Source of the DNA: Epiperipatus broadwayi
Lineage: Eukaryota; Onychophora; Udeonychophora; Euonychophora; Peripatidae
Length of the DNA stretch: 64,000 nucleotides
Assembly (NCBI GenBank): GCA_028023455.1
Contig: JAQFVV010012507.1
Coordinates: forward strand, 3,080,901 to 3,144,900
Direction of reading: 5' to 3'
Shown: in pieces, positions 23,749 through 34,931 of the stretch
How positions within the stretch are numbered: the stretch's first letter is position 1
Layout: each line of letters opens with the position of its first letter
Made by a program: the position numbers and the translations under genes
The notes under the pieces: generated by a model
The model's input: only the letters and a program-made list of their open reading frames with translations
What the model was told of the DNA's origin: nothing
Databases searched by the model: none

Positions 23749-24886
23749 AAAACATACTTATTAATCTTACTCTTAAAAAGAAGTAAACAGAGAAATGAAA
23801 AAGAACAATCATAGAGAAATATATAAAATTGAGATAGCAAATCTTTATTATTGATGAATTCATTGAAATAGCTTTGGAAATTAAAATGTAATTAAAATCA
23901 TATTTAGTTGTATTAATAAATTAGGTGAGGGCCAAAGCAGATTCTTTTAGTATTATTTTTATTTGAGCTCATGAAATCAAACACAATGTTATCAAATAAA
24001 ATATTCAGAGAGCATTATTATGTAAGGCAGATATCAGTTTTATAGTGATCTGCAAGAGATACTATGAAAAAAATTTTAAAATGACAAATAATTTGACAGA
24101 TTTAATAAATATGAATTGGTTCTAGTATACAGAAGGAATTGAAAGTAGAAAACATCTAAGATTCTTGTTAAATGCAACAACCCCATATGACCTCTTATAT
24201 GCAATACACTTCTAAGAGCCATTATTTTTATCTTATTTTAAAACCATCTATAGTATACTTCAGTAACTAATGGACATTAGATGGTGCAATGCTGTAATAT
24301 TCGAATTTCTAAAATCTGGATCTATCTGAAAATAATAATTTTATAGCACTATACCAACAGGTGTTCATTGATTACTCAAATTTAACAATAGATATCTCTA
24401 GAATAAAAAGACAATTTATTTTGAAACATAAGTCTTTGTCTTTAACAAAATTTATTGGATTGTTTCTCAAGTGTATGTTTTACTTATTTTAAAAAAGTAG
24501 ATGAAAAATAAGATGAATGTTTACGAAAGTTATTTTGAATCAGAAACTTTCATAACATTATTTAAGCTTCTCTTGATTATCTTAAAAAAATAATTTTTCA
24601 CTTTAAATAATCAGAAAATAATCTATATAATTTCTTTACATTAAAAATAAAAAAACAAGCTTATATTAATAAATATCAAACTTGCACCATCATAAAAATA
24701 GTTTTGTTTTGGAAAAAATGAAAAGATATTAAATAAGAGAAATTTTATTTCAAATACTTCAAAATATCATCAGCAGTAATGCTTTCTTTCATTTCAATAA
24801 GTAGTAAATATATTATATGAATGCATATAAAACTATACCATAAACTTTTCAGTTAAACAAATGATTTCAACAAATCGAGATTTGAA
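23749..24886. other. AT-rich DNA, nothing recognised
   Basis: No coding motifs, inverted ends or tRNA-like signals were found. Confidence 0.6.
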
Positions 24887-24902
24887 TAAAAATAATATCT
24901 TA

Positions 24903-25017
24903 TTTTTTTTATTTTTATATGTCATAGCATCGGCTGGGAGGAGAACTCACAACCATCTGCAACCAGCTACTTGCTTGCAATGTGACTGCGATAACCTCTT
25001 GGCTAATAACGCTTGAC
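24903..25017 (-). repeat. tRNA-derived SINE, copy 2, with perfect target duplication
   Basis: The minus-strand A box TAGCCAAGAGG (25005-24995) fits TRGYNNARNNG exactly; the B box is the weaker GAGTTCTCCTCC (24948-24937). The 3' end is an A-rich tail (24916-24903). The same 16 bases TAAAAATAATATCTTA lie at 24887-24902 and 25018-25033, which fixes the ends and shows insertion by target-primed reverse transcription. Same family as 6971-7082 and 63740-63820. Confidence 0.85.
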
Positions 25018-25116
25018 TAAAAATAATATCTTAATTCACAACAGGTTTTGTAAATATCTAGGACCCAAAACATGTTTTTGGTTTCTTTTGTTTCATGAAA
25101 CTAGAATAAAACCACA

Positions 25117-25246
25117 GGTAATTTATAATCAATGACATGAAGCAATCTATTCAATAAAATCCTTAATTATTTTGTTACACTGGTAACTTATAACCAATGA
25201 CATGAGGCAATCTGTTCACTAAAATCCTTAATTATTTTGTTATATA
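25117..25246. repeat. 65-bp tandem duplication
   Basis: GGTAATTTATAATCAATGAC (25117 on) is repeated as GGTAACTTATAACCAATGAC (25182 on), and similarity continues through CCTTAATTATTTTGTTA in both units. A few substitutions separate the two. Confidence 0.8.
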
Positions 25247-26333
25247 GAATGTTAAAATTATTTCATATTAATTATTGCTGTTTTTTAAATAACATTATTT
25301 TATAAATTAAAACAATAAAAGCATCCCTAAAATAAGGTTCACAACTTAATAAGGCCTATATTTTTAGACGTTCAATAATTTAAAATATATATAAATGTTC
25401 AACTTAAAAATTTCTCCACACATATCACTAGAAAACACAATCTTTCTAGATTTATGATAATAGAAAATTGTTTTTAACTTCAGTAATGTGAATATATCTA
25501 TTCATATTTGAGTTAGTAAAATAGATATAACTTTATCCAGTCCATTATTTCAAGTGACTGACCTGCATCTGAGAAATCTAGAAATTAAATTTGCGTTTTT
25601 TGCCCTCTACTAAAAAATTTTGCCAACATTTTTTTTTCAGCTTTAAAATTCATGTATATATTTTTTTAAAATTTTAAATTCCAAAAAATTTAAAAAACAT
25701 CAGGATAATTGAATAAGCAGTAATTTCAAAGTTTCTGAAACCACATGTTAATGGTAGCCATTGTATAGTTCATGATCTTGAATTTTGTGAGATTACTTTG
25801 AGAAAATATCACAATGATCTAAAACCTTGACTTTTTAAAATGTTTATGATTATTTTTGTATCATAATTATGTAATAATTATTAAATATCAAAAATATATA
25901 CTATTACATATTTATTTTTTATAGAAATGTTTTATTTTAAATATAAAAGAATATATTCTTCTGTGTAACATTACCATAGAGATTAAGATTGCAGATAATA
26001 CAACTGTCTAGATATATTGTCACTATAACAATCTTTTAAACATTTAGCAATATCATAAAAATTACAAAAAAATTTCAAACTTTTAAAGCATAAATAGATT
26101 GCTTTACTAGATATTAAAAATAATTCATTCAGATTTTTAAAACAAATATCAAACAAAATAGTTTTCATTCATTTTTCAAATTGAATCAGTTTCACCTAAA
26201 ATTTGATTATGTGACAGCACTTTGTTTTGATTAAAATCTAATTTTTTAAATAATTCCAAAAATCAAATGTGATTTTTTAAATTTTTAAACAAAAATATCT
26301 ATCAAATGAGGATAAATTTATTATATGCTGATA
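25247..26333. other. AT-rich DNA, nothing recognised
   Basis: No gene or element signature seen on either strand. Confidence 0.6.
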
Positions 26334-26645
26334 AAATTATTCAAATGGAAGTCAATCTCTGATAATGCACTATTTCTTAAATATTATAAATGTATGCACA
26401 CTCTCAAATGGTCAAGAGTTTAAAAAACTTAAGTGAATCACTTAAGTTTAGAGTGAACATTCTGTACACATCAACTCTTACAGACCATGATTAAGTCAGG
26501 GTTTGAGTCTATTGTGAATATGTGCTCTAATCTTAAGTGATTCATTTAAGTTTTTTAAAACTCTTACTGGCAGGAGAGTGTGCATAGATTTATAATATTT
26601 AAGAAATAGTGCATTATCAGAGATTGACTTATGTTTGAATAATTT
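26334..26645. mobile_element. Foldback / MITE-like palindrome
   Basis: The left arm (from 26334, with TCAATCTCTGATAATGCACT and ATTTCTTAAATATTATAAAT) is the inverted complement of the right arm (ending ~26645, with AGTGCATTATCAGAGATTGA). The arms run about 120-130 bp with scattered mismatches and enclose ~60 bp. Within the arms, ACTTAAGTGAATCACTTAAG is itself palindromic. There is no coding capacity. The ends and any target duplication are not sharply defined. Confidence 0.75.
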
Positions 26646-29123
26646 CAATGTTTTCAGTGCTTTATAATAAGAGGTTTATATTCTGATAAATAATAATAAT
26701 TTAATATCAAAGTGAAAGTTGAAAGCTTTAAATAAGTGAGTACAAAAAATCTCAGAATGCTAGCATAGTACAAGAGGTTAAATGAGTCATCTGTATTACT
26801 GCTTCATTTTCAAATGGTAATCAAAAAACTGTTGTACACTAATGTAATACTATCACTTTATGATTAACTTTCTCTATTAATATATAAAAATTAAAGATAT
26901 GTAAAAATATATTAATTATTATAGTAATATTTAATTTAGATGATTTATTTGGCTCAAAATTAAAAAGTAGGCAGTTGTTTTATAGAGAGTTTAGACTTTG
27001 AAAATTTGATCCAATTGCTTAAACTAACTTATAATCTATTTATTTACAGAATGCAAGATTAATTACTGAATTCAACATTTTAAAAAGTAGTGTATTTGAA
27101 AATATCACTGTAACTGCTTTTTTTAAAATATTTGTATAAATTTATTAGCTATAATTTAATAAGCAATCTTACTAGCCATGAAAATCTTTAGTTCATATAT
27201 TTCTTGTAATAAGTTTAAATCAATAATAAATATTGAAAAAAGAGGAGACTTTATTATGTAAGAAAGTTGAAAATATTTCCTGAATATCTAATTTCATATA
27301 TATATCTTAAACCATATAGTACAAAAATTTTTAAATTTTTTTAGTATGATGTAAAAATAAGTCCGCATATGTTGATATAAAACAATTTCATTTTGTCTAT
27401 CAGTGTTGATGGAACAACAATTCATAGAAAAACTGTTACCGATAAAATACCTGAAAGTTGAACTAATTGTCATTATGTATAAGAAAAAGAAAGAAACAGC
27501 CATGCTAATCAAATTTTCTCTTTATTGTAATAATTTCTTGCATTAATCCAAATACTTGCAGAAAGCAGAAATTTAAAATAAACTTGTCATTTAAAGTCTT
27601 AAATGCATTTTAATTGCAGATTTTCTTCTTCAATGACAAATGTTAGAATAATAATAACAGTATCAATGTATGATCATGTTTATTATCACAAGACTATTAG
27701 GATGATTTTCAAGATGATAGGAAAGGGGTGATAAAAGAGATTTAATTTATTAATAGTATAGATTCAGTAATAGAGAGAAAATTCAACAGTGTTCAACATA
27801 ATATATATTGAGCAAGACCAAATATATTTAAAAAAATATTATTTTTTGATCTAACATATTATCTTTGCAACATTTTCCTTTTGAAATGGGTGTTCTGTAC
27901 CATAGATGCATTTGAAGGTTTAAATAATAATATTTGAAATTTCACTCTATGCAAAAAGCATTAAAGTTAATGATGAAATTAGTTCAATTTCTATTTAAAT
28001 TTTATTGGTACCTCTGTTAAATAATAATCAGTCAGGAAAATTGTCTATAAATATATTTTGTGATGTACACATGTTCCATCTAAAGTTCTTGTAGTGTGTA
28101 AGTGACTAAATAAAAAAACAATTAAAGGTTATCTGTTTAATAAAAGTATTCATTGTTGTGAATGAATCTGAAATAAGTGACACATTTGTTTATTAAATTT
28201 TAAAAATGAAATATTTTTAAATTATTATTGTTAAATGGTAACAATGCCATATTGGAGTTAAAAGAAAGAGAGTCACATGTTCACAAGTCAATGTTTAAAG
28301 AAAAAAAGACTGCAATATGTGTTACTATAGTTACAGAAACAATTTTAGCAAGAATACAGATTTTTTTCTAAAAAAATTGTATTTATTTTATCTTACATTT
28401 ATAAATATATTCAGGACTTATAACAAATAAATATGCACTATGAGTGAGAGAACTTAGAGAAAAGGACATAAGTTCCCCCTTCAGTCAGTATCATTATGAT
28501 TAAGATAAAATTGATATCACAAATGCTATACTGACAACCACAGAGCTAATATTATTGAATTCTCCATGGTTTTAAATATCAACAGGAATAATAATTGGAT
28601 AACATCTAATGATTGAAATTGCTTATGGATCCCTATGTATTTGTGTTTTTGCTAGCAAAAAGTTACAAAAAATATTATCGAATAATGGAATATCAGTTAA
28701 AGTCATATAAATGAAAAAAATCTTCTTTTAAATTACCACTATCAGATAAGTTTAATTTTTAAAAAAATGGTTAAACCCTCATTTATTAAATTCTTCTTTT
28801 TTTAAATAATAATTTTCAGTAATATAATCTTTTTTATCATTGTATAATTTTTAAACAATATGAGAAATATAAATTTAAAAAGTACCTATTAACAACTTTT
28901 ATTAATTTTTTCCCTCATATTGTGAAAAAGTTTATCTTTAACCTTTTATGACTCCATGCTTTAATAATTTAAAAATGTATATTGTAACTAGTAATTACAA
29001 TCTTAAAAAAGGCATGGGATAAATTATGAAAATATATAAGTTGTTAGATTGCAGTCAGTAAATTAGAGTTATATTTATTATTTTAGACATTGCAATAATT
29101 TAATGTTTATTTTCATAAATTTA

Positions 29124-29124
<1 letters not shown>
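26646..29124. other. AT-rich DNA, nothing recognised
   Basis: Nearly 2.5 kb without coding motifs, tRNA-like boxes or clear repeats. It could be unique host sequence. Confidence 0.55.

Positions 29125-29191
<67 letters not shown>
29125..29191. repeat. (ATT)n microsatellite
   Basis: About 22 ATT units. The orientation relative to a possible minus-strand coding remnant on its right is the same as that of the LINE A tails, so it could also be an element tail. Confidence 0.9.
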
Positions 29192-29193
<2 letters not shown>

Positions 29194-29405
29194 CTAGGTA
29201 CTTTGAATTGCCTACAACCAGTATAAAATTATTTTATTACACAATTTATTATGCAATTAAGATATTTCATTGTACATCCCATCCTATACTTTATTATCAA
29301 GCACGTCATCATTTATTGAATTACATATTCTTTGCCAAGCAAGTAACTCATTTTCTGGTCCATAGGCACATTGCAAATTTATAAGTTCATTGTAAATATA
29401 AATTT
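29192..29405 (-). other. Possible minus-strand coding remnant ending at the ATT array
   Basis: On the minus strand, from about 29401, one frame reads IYNELINLQCAYGPENELLA followed by WQRICNSINDDVLDNKV, then a stop. Amino-acid composition looks protein-like rather than random for such AT-rich DNA, but I do not recognise the family. It is adjacent to the ATT array, as the LINE A 3' ends are. It could equally be chance. Confidence 0.25.
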
Positions 29406-29870
29406 AAATTATTCATATATATATATATATTGAAACAGTCAGCTTTGTCAATCCTACTGTTTCATCTACTATATACTATAGTAGTATTTATATATAAGTA
29501 TCTATCACCAAATTCTCGTATATCAGGTTAATATTATATCAAAATCAGGCTAGATTTACATATAAAGATAATAGTAATCTATGTGTGTGTATATCATAAG
29601 CCTACAAGAAAAAAAAGGTGTATCTGTATATGTAAAAACCCATATATACACACACATATATTTTTAGGAGTAAATTAATGAAAACTGTGTTATATGTGTA
29701 ACAAGAGACTACATATATGCAGGAAAGAATAATGTTAACAGATTTAAAACATTATAAAATTATTTATTTAAAATATTTATTCTAAAGAAAATTAATATTT
29801 GAAATTATTGTATATTTCTGCATATATTGCTAAATTAAATAATCAAGTTACATATATAACCAGATGTTTT

Positions 29871-29954
29871 CCATTTATAGATTTGTTTTTGAAAAATTGG
29901 TATTATAAAATTCCATTTATAGATTGGTTTTCAAAACATTGGTATTATAAAATA
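29871..29954. repeat. 42-bp tandem duplication
   Basis: CCATTTATAGATTTGTTTTT at 29871 and CCATTTATAGATTGGTTTTC at 29913 begin two units that both end TTGGTATTATAAAAT. Confidence 0.8.
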
Positions 29955-30158
29955 TAATCTTTCTTGCTGTAGTGTAACCTAATTACAAAACTAAAAGTAA
30001 CACTAAGTTGTAGGATAAATTATCCTGAGTAATTAAAAAGAAATCGTGAATGACCGGCTGTAAAACTTCGCTACAAGAAATAAAAACAAAGTAATTATAC
30101 GATTCTAGGAATACAGCGAGAAAATTGGCAAAACAAATCTAAAAAATTACTATAACCG

Positions 30159-30430
30159 AGAAGAGGGGGGGTAAGCTGAGAATATAAGCCTCTGCAGCCA
30201 TTTTGAAATTATTCGGACATTATTTCAGTTAAGAACTTATGTTTAAAATAGTAATTATGATGCAATTTGAGTAGAAGGCATTTTTTCTTGCCTTTCTGAC
30301 CCAGGAGGTCAACCATGTGTGGGAAACATCAAGAGAAGAAGTCATGTGATGGAGCAGAATCCCATTTCCAGCCCTTCAATATAAAACCAGTGCCAGCAGA
30401 CAGAAAGAAGAGAGCCCGGTAAAAACCTTA
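30159..30430 (+). promoter_or_regulatory. Possible LTR-like promoter block
   Basis: A purine tract GAGAAGAGGGGGGG (about 30159-30172) is followed 210 bp later by TATAAAA (30380-30386) in a locally GC-richer stretch that continues CCAGTGCCAGCAGACAGAAA. A polypurine tract then a TATA promoter is the arrangement at the start of a 3' LTR. No second copy of this stretch was found in the window, so the LTR reading is unproven. Confidence 0.25.
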
Positions 30431-33400
30431 CTCTACTTAAAGATTAATAACTCAACTAAAATGCGATAATTCCTAAAGCTAGCTAAATTTAAACTCTATG
30501 GCCACAGCAATAATGTAATTTTAAATCCACTACTAAATGTAATTTTTATTTTTTTATTTTTCTTAAAATCACTACTAAAATGTAATTTTGATTTCTTTTG
30601 TTTTCACCTTAAAATCTTGCCTGATTTAATTTGATATTTACATTTAGTTTAATATTTGATTTAGTGTAATATTTAATTTGGTTTAATAACTGAGTTAATA
30701 ACTAATTTGTTTTTCATACTGAATTAATATCATATTTATTGATTTATATACTCTATTTATTAATTAATTTATGTGTTGGTTTGCTCTTATCTCCGATTGA
30801 TCTAGTTCAACGTGTTTACAGTTTTCTGTTTTATTTAGCTGTGACTTGCTTAAGGTGATTGATTTTAAATTAATTATTATAAATTTCTTTACATATAATT
30901 TTAAATGCTTTATTCTAAATTGTGTATAGTTTTAAATGTTTCATTCTAAAATGATAATTAAGTTTCTAGATTATTTTATGTATTTTAACTTAATGATATG
31001 TGCTTTTACATATTTTAATATAATAATAATATTTGCCTTAATTAATTCTTGTACACAACTTAAATTTGTTTTGAATTGGGTCAATCAGATATAAACTAAT
31101 TGTGTTGCAATTCCATTTCAAACTATGCTAAAACAGACTCAAATTTTAGATATCTGTTTATTAAACTTACATTTTTAGTAAATCTATGCCGTTTTATGAT
31201 TTCCCATTGCTTAGTAGTTTGTGCTATATTTGTCCAAAACAAGATTTTATTATTGATTAAATGCTTAGTGAGGAGACATCACAGGTTCACACCTAGAGAA
31301 TAATATAGCATCTAGGATGCAAAAGAAACCAGTTTTGAAAGGGGTAAAATATCTTGTTTAAGAGTTAATTAGAAAGCTCACAGCTGTTTTCAAATAGATT
31401 CGCTTTCGAGATATTTAACTAATATTTAGCCAGAGTGATTGAAATACAGCATAGAGCTATAACTTTATATCTTAATGCCCAATAATGTGCTGTACTTCCT
31501 CCTGAAGTTATAAAATTCCTATATAGCAAGCTTTACAAATTAGATTCCTAGTTTTTTCTTAATGGCATAATTATACATGTTACCTAATGAACTGATATAC
31601 AGTAGTTTCATGAAGGAAACTAGTGTTTAGCATCATAAAATTTTCATTATATAATGTGGTCAGTGGTGCGAGTGTGTTTTTAAGAAATGCTATGGTGTAT
31701 ATATATATATTTAACCGGCCCCTTTTTCACCCCTTTTTTGGGGTGGGGGTCGAAATAAACATGATAGCGAATTTTTTTTTTCTCGATGTTGTTTTTTGGG
31801 GTGAGAATTTATTTCATCATATAAAACGTTAAGTCTATCCCGCAACTCACTCAGTGGAAATAAGGGTCACTCAGGGTCGCGATGAAATTGTTTAATAATA
31901 TCATTTTGGTAAAGAGAATAATAACAATGGAAGAGAGTTTGGTTGATTATAGATCGGTCAAATATTGGATCGGGCATTGGATTGGGAATACAATGTTTTC
32001 CTTAATAGAGTATAATATCTCCCCGTTCTACAGCAACAGAATTATATAGTTTATTGACATTATTTATATTTATTAATAATAGCCCTCCCACTCTTAAGTC
32101 TATCTTAACTACATAGTAAATAAACTGTGTGAGATGGAACTTAAATAAATAAACAAAACAAAAAAAATAAGAAAGATAAATTTAAAAAAAGTAAATATTT
32201 AACTTCATGAATAAATGGATTTCTTTAAAATATATTTTAATTATAGAGAATGATTTGAGGAATCTCGAATTGTTTAAAATGAATTATTGAAAAAAATTAG
32301 TGATTGTTATTACTAAATTCTCACATTGACAGAAAGAATATTGTATTAAACATGGATGATATAATATAAAGGTGTGTTTAATTTAGTTGGGAAGAGAAAA
32401 TAATTATGAAAAGTCATAACAGGAAAAGAAGATTTAAATATGAGGAATTATATCCGTTGATATTTTATTTACGGAAGTTGAGGTTAAAATATTAATATTC
32501 AAATATGAGGATTATGGATCATTTTATATTTTGATTTGAAATATGAATTAATTATTTATGAGATTCTGTTAAAAATTTCGAAAAGAATGAATGGGAGATA
32601 AAAGAAATAAAGTGTTTATAGGATTTGCGTAGTCTTCTGCTGTTCTAACTTGGTGAGGGTTCGAACTGTTGGACACTGTTCATAATAAATGGTTATTATT
32701 TTATATGATGTCAGATAGTCTGTTTGGATGATTCTTATATGTCAAAACGGAGAACTCTTGGACTGATTGGAATACGATGTTTGGATGACAAAGTTGTTGA
32801 TTATTCATGGTGTGGAGATGTTCTGGGGGGGGATCAATCACTAGGGGTTTCTACCCATCATGATGATCGCTCTAAAGGTTAATTTCACAATGGTCATATC
32901 GGATAGACTGGGGAAAAACAAGAAAGTTCTAGTTGTAGCTTCCGGGAGAATTTAAATTTTATGTAAAACAAAACAAAATGTAAAACTGTAACATTTTAAA
33001 GTTTATTAAATTTTTATAAATTAAGTGAAGAAAAGATAAGACTCATATTTATATGGGTTGGTATTATTGAGGATAATCCCCAGAGTTCAATATTCTCTGA
33101 GTTGTGTTGGGGTGTGTCCTCGTAATGTTCATTCAATCCATATGTTGAGGCAATCTTAGGTTTAGGCAATCTCATATTGCAATCTCAGTAAAAAATTTAT
33201 ATTATTTACCTTGATGCATACATGGTGTGTGTTTAAGAGAACAATACACTCTTACATTAGTTAAAAGTCGAGCATTTAATCTCAAAATCACTCTATAAGC
33301 TTTTAACTTTCTTATTATAAAAATAAATTTAATTACCAGATAAGTAGAATTACTTATTAAAAAATGGCATATTAGTATTATTTATATTTTTATTTTTAGA

Positions 33401-34170
33401 GGTTATATTATTATAGATTTTATGAAAGTTAATTTAATTAACATTAAATATTAACATTTATTTATAGTGTATTTAAAGCATTGAAAATAAAATACATTTA
33501 TTTTATCATAAAAAAGTAAATAAAATATAGAGTATTTACTGTTGTGTGTGTATTATGAGTTATATATATATATTTGTTGCTGAGCATATTTTTAGTTGTT
33601 GTATGTTTAAGGCTATGCTGTTACTCTCTTAGTTTGGACAACTATCTCTTCAGATGAAGGTTGGATGTCTCACCCCGTTCTGCATCCTCAGAAATGGAGC
33701 ATGAGACTCCCATAGTTTAATTAGTTGTTCGATCGCCGGACTAAAATGTCTTCTATCTTATTTCCACAGCAATGAATATGGTGAAAAAGATAACCATTAC
33801 TTGGTAAAAATTCCATAAATAGGCACTCTCAAGACGCAAGGACTATATCAGACTTTATATTTTCTATATGCCATAGTATCTGAAATCTGACTGCCAATCA
33901 TCAGTTCATCCCACCATAGTAATTGTATTTTCAGCTTTGATCTGAAATCGAGTCTAATTTTATAAGCACATAAACTATATAGAGAATATTAAGTATTCAT
34001 GTTTAATAAAATATCATTCTTTATCAATAAGTATAATCACTTCTGCTAGCTCTAGAGTGGATCTAGACCCTATTATATAGCATAGGCTAGGCATAGATGG
34101 TCATGAGCAAATCAAGCTTGATCTATAATGTAATCTTAAGGCTCATGAAAATATAAATGTTAAAACATAA
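30431..34170. other. Moderately AT-rich DNA without recognisable genes
   Basis: Base composition is somewhat less extreme than elsewhere, with GC-richer islands near 31.7-31.9, 32.6-33.2 and 33.6-33.8 kb. These look like decayed transposon sequence, but no protein motif could be read. A GTTCGATCGCC phrase near 33728 resembles a pol III B box without a partner A box. Confidence 0.45.
31715..31751. repeat. GC-rich hairpin
   Basis: CACCCC (31728-31733) and GGGGTG (31740-31745) form a perfect 6-bp stem around TTTTTT, extended by further C and G runs on both sides, in AT-rich surroundings. It could be a structural feature of a decayed LTR. A plus-strand terminator would need a downstream T run, which is lacking directly after the stem. 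Confidence 0.45.
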
Positions 34171-34174
34171 TTTC

Positions 34175-34500
34175 TTAATCACCTGCGAGTGATATCTATA
34201 TGTAGCAATTAAATGATTTGTAATCCAAACTACAATCACCTGCGCGTAATTGGAATTGCTATATAAACAATTAAAACATCGCCTATGAGTGATATATGTA
34301 TTTATAATAAACCTAATGTAACTAACCAAAATGATTAATGTCACCCTGAGTCATTTACATTGTACCAAATGTATAAGTAAATTAAAGCCATATGTAATTA
34401 GGCAAACCATAAATGATTATAACTCCAGTCATCACTTGTGTGTGAATCCCAAACTCAAATATGAAATTGTATCCCTAACTTAGTCACCTGCATGTGATCC
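34175..34500. repeat. Degenerate repeats centred on a TCACCTGC..GTGA palindrome
   Basis: Related words occur at about 34180 (ATCACCTGCGAGTGAT), 34236 (ATCACCTGCGCGTAAT), 34278 (ATCGCCTATGAGTGAT), 34341 (TGTCACCCTGAGTCAT), 34429 (CATCACTTGTGTGTGAAT) and 34484 (AGTCACCTGCATGTGAT). The spacing is 40-90 bp. The core is a dyad containing CACCTG, an E-box-like word. It is either an old minisatellite or a cluster of binding sites. Confidence 0.5.
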
Positions 34501-34931
34501 AACCGATATAGCCAAGTTATAGTCATTATTGTCATTTATTGATTTTAATATTTATTTTTCATTAAATTATGTTTAAATTTAACTTTTGTGTCATGTTTCA
34601 ATGTTGCTCATTGGTAAGTCTTTATTGATTAGGTAATCATTAGCTAAAAATCACAATCCATATTTTATAATTATGTTCTGCCACACACATCGTCTATATA
34701 GCTATACTAGTTAATAAGTCAACTTATCCTAGTCTTGTGATTTACTGATATGCTACTGCTGGCACATGATGAAGGAAAATGCTGCTGTGGCTTCATATGT
34801 GTCATCTGCAAGGTGGTAAATCTTTTAGCATTAGTAAAGGAGTTGGGGCTATATCAGACAACATGGTTAGTACCACTCTATGCAGGCCAGCCTTGGTATG
34901 ATTTACTAAAGTTCTGGACTTTGGGCGCGAA
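34501..34931. other. No recognised gene
   Basis: A 64-codon plus-strand frame (34750-34944) runs into the start of the first long repeat. It has no recognised motif. Confidence 0.4.

Noticed and set aside
33590-33760. tRNA-like element around GTTCGATCGCC
   Set aside because: A B-box-like word without an A box at the correct distance and without cloverleaf pairing.
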